DNA of 64,000 bases from Ornithinimicrobium sp. CNJ-824 (GCF_001942405.1 NZ_MKKA01000059.1:118903-182902), one strand, 5' to 3'; counted from the stretch's first letter, positions 54,659 through 63,398 are shown. The notes: generated from the letters alone by a model not told the origin. A program made the numbers and translations.

Positions 54659-55322
54659 AGCGACAGCACCTCGTCGGCGTGCTCGATCACGAACGGGTCG
54701 TGCGTCGCGATCAGGACCGTTCTCGGTATGCCGTCCCCCTCACCCGCGCCGGTGTCGGCGCCGGCTGCGGCGGCGGACAGGGCCGCCAGGACGCCGGCGG
54801 CGTTGTCCCGGTCCAGGTTGCCCGTCGGCTCATCGGCCAGGATCACGACCGGGTCGGTCACCAGTGCCCGGCAGACCGCGACCCGTTGCGCCTGGCGCCG
54901 GAGATCTCCCCGGGGCGGTGGTCGGCCCGGGCCCCCACACCCATCTGCTCCAGCAGGTCCCGACCCCGGTCACGGGCCCGGCCCAGGCCCCACCCGGCGT
55001 ACAGGGCCGGCTCGACGACCGAGTCCAGGACCGTGCGGGTCGGGTCCAGCGCGGAGTCCTGGAACACGAACCCGATCCGGTGCGCCCGCACCCGCGCGCG
55101 CACGGCGTCGGGGGCGGAGGAGACCGCGTCGCCGCCCAGGATCACCCGTCCCCGGGAGGGGGTCAGCATCAGTCCCAGCACGTAGAGCAGCGTCGACTTC
55201 CCCCGTCCCGAGGGGCCGGTCACCGCCGTCACCGCCCCCGGTGTGAACTCGTGCGACAGCCCGTTGAACAGTTCCTCTGCCCCTCGCCGGTACGCGAAGC
55301 CCAGGTCCTGCACCGCGAGCAC
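54655..55322 (-). CDS. ABC exporter ATPase, MacB/LolD type (frameshift)
   Basis: About 223 residues after repair. Walker A is TAVTGPSGRGKSTLLYVLGLM and the Q-loop is GFVFQDSALDPTRTVLDSV. The signature region breaks at about 54896; one inserted base gives [34 protein letters not shown], so the signature is ISGAQ with Ala for Gly and Walker B is ILADEP. ATHDPFVIEHADEVLSL ends the protein with the switch His. Walker A has Arg in place of the usual Ser/Cys (SGRGKST). GTG 55322 follows the adaptor stop by three bases. Confidence 0.87.
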
Positions 55323-55325
55323 GGC

Positions 55326-56473
55326 TCAGCCGTCCTGCGGGGAGCCCGCGCCATCGCCCGGCGCCGGCTGCTGCTCCTGCTGGGGTGCCGGCTGCTGGGG
55401 GGCGGTGCCGCTGCCTTGGTCACCGGTGACCTGCACCCGGGTGCCCGGTTGCACTCCCTCCACTACGACGATGCCCTGCCCGGACCCGGCCACGGTGACG
55501 TCCATCTCACCAGAGTCGGTCACGACATACGCGGAGCCGTCGGCGCGGGTGTGCACGGCTGCGGCCGGGACGGTGGTGCCTTCCACCCGCGGCACGATCA
55601 CGACCTGGGAGCGTAGGGTCACCTGCGGGTCGTTCGGCAGTACCGAGCACTGCTCGCTGCACACCTCGCTGCCGTCCGGAGCGGACAGGGTGAACGTGGT
55701 CGAGCCGTACTCGTCCTGCGCGGTAGAGGCGATCACCGCATCCCAGGTGTGGTCCTCATAGGTGATCTCCACCGTCGCCTCGGCCGGGATCAACCGGGCC
55801 TGGTCCGCGGTCACCACCAGCACGAACTCTCGCTGACCGGTGGGCGCCAGCACGCTGTCCTCGCCCCCGGTCACGGACCTGCCGACCATTACCGACTCAC
55901 CCAGCTGCACCACCGCCGGCAGCGCCGACACCGCAACCAGCTCCCCCAACGGCACGACCCCGGTCTGCTCCCGACCCTCGGCCTTCTGCCAGCCTTGACC
56001 GCCTTCTCCGTCCCCGGGCCGAAGTCACCGTCGGCCTCTCCGGCCAGGTAGCCCTCAGCGATGAGCAGCTGCTGGAGGGCGGCCACGTCCTCGCCCTTGG
56101 TGTTGTTGGCCAGCTCCCGCCAGAACGGTGACTCGCCCTGCACGACCCGCACCGCGGTGTCGCCCACGACATACACGACGTCCCCCTCGTCGACCTCACC
56201 CGGGGCGATCGAGGTGACCACCCCGGACAGCGTGTTCTGCGCGACCGGCAGCGCCGGCTGCCGCAACGTCGTCGACAACGGCAACGACCGTCCCACCGAC
56301 CCCTGCGACGCCTCCGCCCACGCCACCTGCACCGCCCCCTGCGCGCCCGTGTCCTCCGGCACCGCCGACGTCAACGTCACCCGAGCCGCCCACCACGCCG
56401 CTCCCGCCGCCGCAGCCATCAATGCCAGCACCAGCAGCAGCCCAAGGGCCGATCGCGCACTCGCGTCCTTCAC
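55326..56473 (-). CDS. HlyD/MacA-type adaptor with peptidoglycan-binding domain (frameshift)
   Basis: About 382 residues after repair. An N-terminal membrane anchor (LGLLLVLALMAAAAGAAWWAARV) leads to a barrel/lipoyl-like region and a PG_binding_1 domain (NNTKGEDVAALQQLLIAEGYLAGEADGDFGPGTEKAV). A one-base loss near 55993 follows; repair gives KAWQKAEGREQTGVVPLGELVAVSALPAVVQLGE and then beta-rich adaptor domains and a Pro/Gln-rich tail. Such proteins bridge a MacB-like transporter to the thick wall. The start is GTG 56473. About 150 A/T-richer bases separate it from the lipoprotein gene and may hold a second promoter. Confidence 0.85.
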
Positions 56474-56627
56474 CAGATGCGCTTTCGGCTTAGGGCCTCC
56501 GCACTGTGAATGTGACGCGGCACAGCCACTCCTGAATGAATCAGCCCTCCTTGTTTAATGCAATTGTAGGGTCGGTATCGCCTAGGCGCGATTAGGGCGA
56601 GGGCCAACCCGACGATGTCAGAATTGG

Positions 56628-57350
56628 TCACTCAAGGTTCCCGTAGAGAAGGTCGTCGGGGGGTGTTTCCGGACACAGCTCCTCAAGGGACATCAAATCT
56701 ACGCCTTCAGTCGCGGTCCAGTGTTCGCGACCCGTCAAGGCGTAGCGTTCCGCGAATGCCTCAAAACTCGGGGGTGTAGATGCCTCAACTCCTTGGTTGC
56801 GTAAGCACTCGGTCACCTCGGTCTTATTCCAGTCATAAATGATACGAAGTTGATCCACGGAATACGGCTCGTAATACCTGTCTTCGAGCGGGTAGCGGGC
56901 ATAGCAAATGTATTGAGACAACTTCATCGACTCAGCTTGGTCCTTCGAGAACTCGATGGCTTGTTGGCCATGCTGATCCGTTACGGAGGGAAATCCCTGC
57001 TCAGCCATACATTCGAAGTGCGTGCCGTTCGCCTCTTGCAGTGTGACTGTTCTCACTGGAGTAACCACAGGAGGGTCCCCATCTAGGTTCAGCGACTGCC
57101 AGTATGGATCGAGGGTGTCCTGGAAACTTTGCGGGCGCGACGGATCGTTTGCCTGAATCGCGGCCTGTATGTCGCTATCTGAAAGAGACGCGCCGTCCTC
57201 CGCTGATCGGCCTGTCGCGGACGCCGTCTGCGAATCCTCCGCTGCGGTAATAGAGGGGGTTGTCGCGAGTGTGTCGGTGGTCCTTTCCTGGATGGTATCT
57301 TCAGCACAGCCCGTAAGTGCCAGGCATGCGATAATGACAACCGAGGGCAT
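56628..57350 (-). CDS. Four-cysteine lipoprotein of the export locus
   Basis: A 240-residue predicted lipoprotein: MPSVVIIACLALTGC has a lipobox LTGC but lacks the usual basic start. The run of seven T (minus strand; plus 57351-57357) just before ATG is suspicious: with six T, an ATG at 57381 with GGGGA upstream would read MQGHLTKRFFMPSVVIIACL, an ideal signal. The mature part has an acidic Ser/Thr-rich linker and then four cysteines in HFECMAEQGFPS, SQYICYARYP, VTECLRNQGV and LEELCPETP, likely two disulfides. I recall similar lipoproteins beside actinobacterial MacAB-like loci but know no function. Base composition is lower in GC than the flanking genes. Confidence 0.75.
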   Translation of the reverse strand: MPSVVIIACLALTGCAEDTIQERTTDTLATTPSITAAEDSQTASATGRSAEDGASLSDSDIQAAIQANDPSRPQSFQDTLDPYWQSLNLDGDPPVVTPVRTVTLQEANGTHFECMAEQGFPSVTDQHGQQAIEFSKDQAESMKLSQYICYARYPLEDRYYEPYSVDQLRIIYDWNKTEVTECLRNQGVEASTPPSFEAFAERYALTGREHWTATEGVDLMSLEELCPETPPDDLLYGNLE

Positions 57351-57396
57351 AAAAAAAGCGCTTCGTCAGGTGCCCCTGCATAATTTCCCCAATGTT

Positions 57397-57519
57397 TTAC
57401 TGGTGCGTCGAAGCGCAGTTGATGTTCCCCTCGCTGTAGGCAGCCTGAGCGGGCGCTGCCAGCACCAAAGTCAGGGCCGCAGCACTCAAACCTGCGGCCA
57501 ACCTCGTCCGTCGAAGCAT
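57397..57519 (-). CDS. Tiny secreted peptide precursor
   Basis: A 40-residue precursor whose first ~26 residues (MLRRTRLAAGLSAAALTLVL then AAPAQA) are a textbook Sec signal peptide, leaving a mature peptide AYSEGNINCASTHQ with one cysteine. ATG 57519 has GGAGGAAT 6-7 bases upstream, one of the best ribosome sites in the window, so it is very probably translated. The stop lies 15 bases before the likely ATG (57381) of the lipoprotein gene, and an adaptor, ABC ATPase and permease follow. It may be a signalling peptide or bacteriocin-like product handled by that transporter. Given the many one-base losses nearby, the true C-terminus could be longer. Confidence 0.65.
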   Translation of the reverse strand: MLRRTRLAAGLSAAALTLVLAAPAQAAYSEGNINCASTHQ

Positions 57520-57658
57520 GACATTCCTCCCTGTGGGCCTAGCCCTCCGTTGGGCCAGGGTGCCTGGAAGATACACCCAACTATGAGCGGCGGCGAGGTG
57601 GAGAGGCATCCGCCGGCAGGGAGACGGGTCTGCTGCACGGATAGGTGACAGTTCCTAG

Positions 57659-58546
57659 TCACGCCGCCAGTGCGACGGTCGTGTTCATGGTGGTCTCGAA
57701 CTCGATGGGCGTCAAACGGCCCAGGCGGACCTGACGTCGACGGCGGTGGTAGGTCCGCTCGATCCAGGTCACCATCGCGATGCGTAGCTGGTCTCTGGTG
57801 GTCCAGGAGCGGCGGTCGAGGACGTTCTTCTGCAGGAGCGCGAAGAACGATTCCATGGCCGCGTTGTCTCCGCTCGAGCCGACTCTTCCCATGCTCCCGA
57901 CCATGCTGTGCCGGCTGAGGGCGCGCAGGAATTTCCGGCTTCGAAATTGAGATCCTCTGTCGCTGTGAACGATGCAGCCGGCGACGTCACCGCGCATCGC
58001 GACGGCGTTCTCGAGTGCCTGAACGGCCAGCCGGGACTTCATTCGGGAGTCGATCGAGTAGCCCACGATGCGGCCGGAGAACGCGTCCTTGATGGCGCAG
58101 AGGTAGAGCTTCCCTTCGGCGGTCTTGTGTTCCGTGATGTCCACCAGCCAGAGTTCGTTCGGCGCGTCGGCGGCGAACACATGGCGCACCCCGCCGTGCT
58201 CGTCGGTGGCGGCGCAGAGGTCGTCGTGGACGGGTGGCCCGGGCTTGCGGCCCTTGCCACGCTTAGGTTTCCCGAACGCGCTGAACCAGCCGTTGCTGGA
58301 GGCGATTCGCCACGCGGTCCGGTCCGACATCGGTTCACCCTCGTCGCGGGCTTCGTCGGCGAGCAGCCGATGCCCGAACTCCGGGTCATCGCGATGGGCG
58401 TTGAAGAGCGCGTTCGCGCGATATGCCTCCACCACCTCGCTGGGCGCGATGGGATCGGCGAGCCACCGGTAATAGGGCTGGCGGGAGAGCTTGAGAACCC
58501 GACACGTCACCGCGACGGGGACCCCGTCAGCGGCGAGCTCCGTCAC
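57659..58546 (-). CDS. IS3-family transposase OrfB
   Basis: A 295-residue integrase-core transposase. It has a helix-turn-helix start (AADGVPVAVTCRVLKLSRQPYYRWL), then ELWLVDITEHKTAEGKLYLC (catalytic Asp), GCIVHSDRGSQFRSRKF (catalytic Asp) and GDNAAMESFFALLQKNVLD (catalytic Glu). It overlaps orfA by four bases in a different frame, the arrangement used for programmed -1 frameshifting to make the OrfAB transposase. All catalytic residues are present, so the element may be active. Confidence 0.94.
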   Translation of the reverse strand: MTELAADGVPVAVTCRVLKLSRQPYYRWLADPIAPSEVVEAYRANALFNAHRDDPEFGHRLLADEARDEGEPMSDRTAWRIASSNGWFSAFGKPKRGKGRKPGPPVHDDLCAATDEHGGVRHVFAADAPNELWLVDITEHKTAEGKLYLCAIKDAFSGRIVGYSIDSRMKSRLAVQALENAVAMRGDVAGCIVHSDRGSQFRSRKFLRALSRHSMVGSMGRVGSSGDNAAMESFFALLQKNVLDRRSWTTRDQLRIAMVTWIERTYHRRRRQVRLGRLTPIEFETTMNTTVALAA

Positions 58547-58851
58547 GAGCGGGTACCACCTTTTCCCGGCAGGTTCGCCTGCGACAGATACGCCGCCGCC
58601 CGCCGCAGCACCTCGTTCTCCTGCTCGAGGAGCCGGTTCCGCTTCTTCAACTCACGGATCTCAGCCGCCTCGGTCCTCGACTGGCCGGGCTTGACGCCCT
58701 CGTCGATGTCGGCGCGGCGGAGCCACTTCTGCAACGTCATCGGGTGAATACCGAAGTCTTTCGCGATCTGCTCGATCGTCACTCCGGGTTCGCGGTTGCG
58801 GGCGACGCGCACGACATCGTCACGGAACTCGCTCGGGTAGGGCTTGGGCAC
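58543..58851 (-). CDS. IS3-family OrfA (DNA-binding)
   Basis: A 102-residue protein: PKPYPSEFRDDVVRVARNREPGVTIEQIAKDFGIHPMTLQKWLRRADIDEG (helix-turn-helix), then a leucine-rich coiled coil (AAEIRELKKRNRLLEQENEVLRRAAAYL). GTG 58851 is chosen because GGAAGGA lies about 8 bases upstream and family members begin at PKPYP; the frame continues to 58884. It supplies DNA binding for the IS3 transposase. Confidence 0.9.
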   Translation of the reverse strand: MPKPYPSEFRDDVVRVARNREPGVTIEQIAKDFGIHPMTLQKWLRRADIDEGVKPGQSRTEAAEIRELKKRNRLLEQENEVLRRAAAYLSQANLPGKGGTRS

Positions 58852-58921
58852 AGCAACATCCTTCCAGGCCACCCTCCCGGGCAAGCCAGATCAGATGTCA
58901 CCTATCCGTGCAGCAGACCCG

Positions 58922-59573
58922 CCGAAGGAGTTCACCGGGATGGTCGACCTGTCTCGCGACAGCAACGGCCGGACCCGGGCCCGGCTGCTGGACCTGGTTC
59001 CGGGCCGCTCCGGGCAGGTGTATAAAGCATGGTTGAGGCAGCGTGGCAAGACGTTCCGGGACAACGTGCAGGTCGCGACGCTGGACCCGTTCCACGGGTA
59101 CAAGAACGCGATCGACGACCAGCTCGAGGACGCCCGCGCAGTCCTGGACGCCTTCCACGTCGTCAAGCTCGCCACCGGCGTCGTGGACCAGGTCCGTCGT
59201 CGGGTGCAGCAGGACATCCACGGCCACCGCGGCCGCAAGGACGACCCGCTGTACCGGATCCGCAACATCCTGCGCGCCGGTGCCGAGAACCTCACCGACC
59301 GCCAGCGTGAGCGCCTGACCAGGGCGTGGGCGGCCGACGAACGACACCTCGAGGTCGAGCTGGCCTACCAGTGCGCCCAGCTCGTCCGATCCGTCTACCA
59401 CCAGGACACCCTCGCCGAGGGCCGGGCAGTCGCCGAACGGGTCCTGGTCAGCTTCACCACGGGCCCGATCCCGGAGGTCGCGCGCCTGGGTAGAACGCTG
59501 AAGCAGTGGCGCACCGAGTTCCTGGGCTACTTCGACACCGCCGGCGCGAGCAACGGCGGCACCGAGGCCATCA
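58922..59573 (+). pseudogene. ISL3-family transposase, middle part
   Basis: The open frame reads EFTGMVDLSRDSNGRTRARLLDLVPGRSGQVYKAWL, FRDNVQVATLDPFHGYKNAIDDQLEDARAVLDAFHVVKL, VRRRVQQDIHGHRGRKDDPLYRIRNIL and LGYFDTAGASNGGTEAI, the DDE domain of ISL3 (DDE_Tnp_ISL3) transposases. The N-terminal zinc-finger and HTH region is missing, cut away at the IS3 terminus (58921). The frame is then broken at the Tn554-like left end and resumes at 63244. Confidence 0.9.
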
Positions 59574-59750
59574 TTATCTGGAGCGCCGATCCCGCCGTCG
59601 CTGACGTCGCTGACGAGGCCGGAGCCTGCCGTGGGAGACACGTTCTCTGGACACTGTCTCTGACGTCCCCCACATCGCAGCCTGAGCGGAGTAGACCAGG
59701 GAGTGACTCGATGCATGCCCGGTCGGGCCTACGGCTACGTAGGGAACGGG

Positions 59751-60847
59751 ATGAAGGCTCAGCGGGTGCTCATGCCGGTCACGTCTAGGGAGTCCTGGAC
59801 GGTCGTCGACGACAACTTCATCGTGATCGATCCGGCCGAGCGGTACCTGGCGCACCTGGCCGGGATCGAACGGTCCCCGAACACGGTGCGGGCCTACGCG
59901 CACAGTCTCGCGCTGTGGCTGGAGTTCCTGGCCTCACGCGGCTGGGCTGGACCGACGCCGGGGTGGAGGACGTCTCCCGGTTCGTCACCTGGCTGCGCGC
60001 TCCGGCCGCGAACGTCATCGTCCTGGACACTGGCGCGACCCGACGTGCCGAGTCGACGGTGAACCGGCACCTGGCAGCGGTGTTCGGCTTCTACGACTTC
60101 CACGCCCGCAACGGGGTCACCCTGGCTGAGTCGCTCGTCGCCTGGCGCCGGGTGCCGCGCGGCTCGTTCAAGCCGTTCCTGCATCACGTGACCAAGGGCA
60201 GGCCGATCCCGACGCGGCCGGTGAAGCTGAAGGTGCCCAGGCGCCTGCCGGCCACGCTGAGCGTGGAGGAGGTGATCGTCCTGCTTGGGGCCTGTGGCCA
60301 CCTCCGCGACCGGTTCCTGCTGGCGCTGCTCGCCGAGACCGGCATCCGGATCGGTCAGGCGCTCGGGCTGCGGCACGAGGACTTCGTCTCCCGGCGCAAG
60401 GAACTGCGGATCGTGCCACGCTCGGACAACGCCAACGGGGCCCGGGCCAAGACCACCACGGTGACCACCGTCCCGGTCTCGGCACCGCTGGTGCGCCTGT
60501 ACAGCGACTACATGCACACCGAGTACGGCGACCTGGACAGCGACTACGTCTTCGTCAATCTCTTCGCTGAGCCGTTCGGCTCCCCGCTGCGCTACGACGC
60601 GGTCGCCAAGTTCGCGATGCGGCTGCGGGCCAGCACCGGGATCGAGTTCACCCCGCACGTGCTGCGCCACACCCGGGCCACCGAACTGATCCGGGCCGGC
60701 GTCCCGATCGAGATCGTCTCGGTGATGCTCACCCACCGCTCGGTGGTGACGACCTCACAGACCTACGTCCACCTCGGCGTGGAGGACGTACGCGCCGAGC
60801 TCGTCCGCGCCGGCGTCTGGACAGCGAAGACGGAGGCGCTCCGATGA
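59751..60847 (+). CDS. Tyrosine recombinase, TnpA-like (frameshift)
   Basis: About 366 residues after repair. The N-terminal core-binding domain reads VIDPAERYLAHLAGIERSPNTVRAYAHSLALWLEFLASRG; a one-base loss near 59940 then shifts the frame to LGWTDAGVEDVSRFVTWLR. The catalytic domain shows ETGIRIGQALGLRHED (Arg), FTPHVLRHTRATELIRAG (His-x-x-Arg) and MLTHRSVVTTSQTYVHL (His and nucleophilic Tyr). The stop overlaps the next ATG (ATGA at 60844). Tn554 TnpA-type enzymes act together with TnpB for site-specific integration. Confidence 0.88.
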
Positions 60848-62811
60848 GGACGACCACCGCCCCGGTCACCGTTCCCCGGCCCGTCCTGGCCGAGCGGCTG
60901 ACCACCCTCCTGCGGCCGGAGTTCACCGGCGACCTGATCCGGATCGACCCGGACAACCCGGTCTTCGCCCGTGGTCGCTGCCAGGTCACCGGCTGCCGGC
61001 GCGGAGCCTGGACCAAGATGTTGTGCAACACCCACTACGGGCGATGGAGCAAGCAGGGACGTCCGGCGCTGGCTCTCTACGCTGCGACCACCGGACCGGT
61101 GAAGTGCTTCTCGGACCGCATCGATGCCTTCGACCTGCGCCGGCTTCCTCCAGGGCTGCGCGCCGAGGTCGCCTACTCTATCCAGCGCCGCCACGACGAC
61201 CGCACCACCCGGCTGATCCCGATGATGATCAACCGGCTCGTCGACCTGCTCGTCGCGGCGCAGGTCACCTCGATACTCGACCACCCGCTGCCCCGGTGGA
61301 AGATGCTCGCCCACGAGCACGGGCTGAAAGACGTCGGCGGCCGCGCGTTCGGCCAGCTGGGCTATGCCTGGCGGCACCTGCACGACCTCGCCGACGACAT
61401 GGACGCCGAGGCCGAGTTCGCCCGTGACACCTGGCGGGTCGCCGTCCTCGGGGCGCAACCCTCAGGCAAGGGCATCACCACGATCCGCTTCGACCACATC
61501 CCCCAACCCTGGCTGCGGGCCAGCATCAAACGGGCCTGCCGGTACCGTCTCGGCGCGGGCAAGTCGTTCGGGTCACTCAGCATCGACGAACGCGCGCTGC
61601 GCTGGTTCGCCATCTACCTGACACGCCATCAACCGCAGGTCACCGACCCCAGCGGCATCACGCGAGAGGTCCTGGAGCACTACCTGTCCTACCTGACCGC
61701 CGCACCGCAGCTTTCGGGCAACACCACGAACACCTACCTGGTCGTCCTGCGCGCCTTCCTGCAAGCCTGCCACCGCCACTCCTGGATGCCCGGCCTGCCG
61801 GCCCAGGCCGCGCTCTACCTCGATGAGCTACCACCCCGGCCCCGGCCACTGCCCCGGTTCATCCCCGAGTTCATCATGGCCCAGCTCGAGGACCCCGACC
61901 ACCTCGCCAAGCTGCCCGATGAGACCACTTGCCACCTGGTCGTGCTGATCCAGGAGACCGGCCTGCGGGTCAGGGACGCCTGCATCCTGGCGTTCAACCC
62001 GATCATCGTCGACAGCACCGGCTGGCCATGCCTGAAGTACTACAACACCAAGATGGCCACCGAGCAGCTGGTCCCGCTGTCCGAGCGAGCCGCCGAGGCG
62101 ATCCGCGCCCAGCAGGAACACGTGCACGACCGGTGGCCCGCCGGCGGGACCTGCCTCTTTCCCGCCCAGGTCGCCAATCCCGACGGAGCGCGACCGTTCC
62201 ACTACGCCACCCTGCGCCAGCGACTCGCCCGATGGCAGCAGGACATCGACCTGCACGACGAGACGGGCCAACCCGTGCACGTCACCGCCCACCAGTTCCG
62301 CCATACCCTCGGCACCCGGCTGATCAACGCCGGAGTGCCCCAGCACGTGGTGCAGAAGATGCTCGGGCACGCCTCACCGCAGATGACCGCGCGCTACGCC
62401 ACCATCCACGACGCGACCGTCCGGGCCGCGTTCGACGACTACCAGCAACGCCGCGTCGACATCCACGGCGACCACCTTCCCTTCGACCCAGAAGGGCCCA
62501 GTGCCGAGGCGGAGTGGATCAAGCACAACCTCGCCCGCGTCCAGGCCAGCCTGCCCAACGGCTACTGCGGCCGCCCTCCCCAACAGAACTGCCCGCACCC
62601 CAACGCCTGCCTGACCTGTCCCGACTTCCAGACCACCCCGACCTTCCTGCCCATCCACCGCCGCCAGCTTGACGACACCCTCGAGCTCATCAACCTTGCC
62701 GAGCAGCGCGGCAACGCCCGCCTGGCCACCAACCACCGTCAGGTCGCCGACAACCTCAACCAAGTGATCACCGCGTTGGAAGCCATCGAGGACCAGGAGG
62801 CACCACAGTGA
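60844..62811 (+). CDS. Tyrosine recombinase, TnpB-like
   Basis: A 655-residue integrase. It has an N-terminal Cys/His knuckle (CQVTGCRRGAWTKMLCNTHYGRW), a middle core-binding region, and a catalytic domain with ETGLRVRDACILAF (Arg), VHVTAHQFRHTLGTRLINAG (His-x-x-Arg) and MLGHASPQMTARYATIHD (His, Tyr). A C-terminal NCPHPNACLTCPDFQTTPTFLPIH cysteine cluster is typical of the long TnpB partner in Tn554-type trios. It overlaps TnpA (ATGA) and TnpC (GTGA) at its two ends, so the three are translated together. Intact. Confidence 0.9.
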   Translation: MRTTTAPVTVPRPVLAERLTTLLRPEFTGDLIRIDPDNPVFARGRCQVTGCRRGAWTKMLCNTHYGRWSKQGRPALALYAATTGPVKCFSDRIDAFDLRRLPPGLRAEVAYSIQRRHDDRTTRLIPMMINRLVDLLVAAQVTSILDHPLPRWKMLAHEHGLKDVGGRAFGQLGYAWRHLHDLADDMDAEAEFARDTWRVAVLGAQPSGKGITTIRFDHIPQPWLRASIKRACRYRLGAGKSFGSLSIDERALRWFAIYLTRHQPQVTDPSGITREVLEHYLSYLTAAPQLSGNTTNTYLVVLRAFLQACHRHSWMPGLPAQAALYLDELPPRPRPLPRFIPEFIMAQLEDPDHLAKLPDETTCHLVVLIQETGLRVRDACILAFNPIIVDSTGWPCLKYYNTKMATEQLVPLSERAAEAIRAQQEHVHDRWPAGGTCLFPAQVANPDGARPFHYATLRQRLARWQQDIDLHDETGQPVHVTAHQFRHTLGTRLINAGVPQHVVQKMLGHASPQMTARYATIHDATVRAAFDDYQQRRVDIHGDHLPFDPEGPSAEAEWIKHNLARVQASLPNGYCGRPPQQNCPHPNACLTCPDFQTTPTFLPIHRRQLDDTLELINLAEQRGNARLATNHRQVADNLNQVITALEAIEDQEAPQ

Positions 62812-63170
62812 GCGAGCACCTCGCCGCCGCCACCCGACGCCGCGCCGAGCAGACCCGAGCTCGGGCACGCGAGGCGGTCCGCCAGCTCGACCACGACGGC
62901 ACCCCCATCACCTACACGTCCGTCGCCCGGGCCGCCGGTGTCTCCCGAGCGCTGCTGTACCGCGACCCCGAGCTACGCGACACCATCAGCAAGCTCCGCC
63001 AGCACGCCACCTCCGCTCCACGCCGACCCGCCGCCCAGCGCATGTCGCAGGCCTCCCGCGACGAGATCCTGGCCAACCTGCGCAGCGAAATCACGACCCT
63101 CCGCGAGGAGAACCGAGCCCTGCGCGCACGACTCGCCGGCGTCCTCGGCGAACAACGCGCTGGCACGTGA
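62808..63170 (+). CDS. TnpC-like accessory protein (DUF6262 type)
   Basis: A 120-residue basic helical protein: EAVRQLDHDGTPITYTSVARAAGVSRALLYRDPELRDTI is a TetR-like helix-turn-helix, followed by a coiled coil (RDEILANLRSEITTLREENRALRARLAGVLGE). This matches the small third protein of Tn554-like trios, which sets orientation or efficiency of transposition. GTG 62808 overlaps the TnpB stop. Confidence 0.82.
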   Translation: MSEHLAAATRRRAEQTRARAREAVRQLDHDGTPITYTSVARAAGVSRALLYRDPELRDTISKLRQHATSAPRRPAAQRMSQASRDEILANLRSEITTLREENRALRARLAGVLGEQRAGT

Positions 63171-63243
63171 AGCCCCCGTCAGCGACATGTCGCCGACAGA
63201 CAACCCCAGCTCCCACGCCACCGGGACCACAGCGGCTCCAGAT

Positions 63244-63370
63244 AACGGCGAACGGCCTCATCGAGCTCCATCGCCGCGTCGCCCGCGGTTTCCGCAACCG
63301 AGCCAACTACCGGCTCCGCATGCTCCTCATCGGTGGAGGACTGGACCTACGACCCCACACTCAACTCTGA
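63244..63370 (+). pseudogene. ISL3-family transposase, C-terminal part
   Basis: The frame reads NGLIELHRRVARGFRNRANYRLRMLLIGGGLDLRPHTQL and stops at 63370. It continues the frame that ends TEAI at 59573; together they give the usual ISL3 ending TEAINGLIELHRRVARGFRN. CTCAACTCTGAAGAGCC (about 63360-63376) just after the stop is the likely right terminus of the ISL3 element. Confidence 0.9.
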
Positions 63371-63379
63371 AGAGCCCCT

Positions 63380-63398
63380 TAACTTGTCGGAATCCTCA
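63380..63398 (+). repeat. Tn7-like transposon end, copy D (19 bases)
   Basis: TAACTTGTCGGAATCCTCA is identical to the last 19 bases of copy C and in the same orientation. It directly follows the ISL3 terminus, so the ISL3 element inserted inside this transposon end and only the outer tip remains. No recognisable gene lies between it and 63573. Confidence 0.75.

Larger units (their letters stand above)
57625..58921 (-). mobile_element. IS3-family insertion sequence, 1297 bp
   Basis: The two ends are exact inverted repeats of 26 bases: 57625-57650 (beginning CGGGTCTGCTGCACGG) and 58896-58921 (ending CCGTGCAGCAGACCCG). They enclose overlapping orfA and orfB. No target duplication is evident, and the ISL3 gene to its right has lost its N-terminal part, so insertion was accompanied by an adjacent deletion. 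Confidence 0.92.
59574..63245 (+). mobile_element. Tn554-like element with three recombinase genes
   Basis: The termini TTATCTGGAGC (59574-59584) and GCTCCAGATAA (63235-63245) are perfect 11-bp inverted repeats. They enclose three overlapping genes of the Tn554 tnpA-tnpB-tnpC layout and no cargo. Flanking sequence joins to an ISL3 transposase frame (TEAI...NGLIELHRR), so the element sits inside that gene. AACGGC appears twice at the right junction (63244-63249 and 63251-63256), perhaps a short target-derived duplication. Confidence 0.88.

Noticed and set aside
57340..57400. T7 run after the peptide gene as an intrinsic terminator
   Set aside because: No stable hairpin precedes the T run (only AAGCGCTT with no loop), and the run overlaps the best candidate lipoprotein start.
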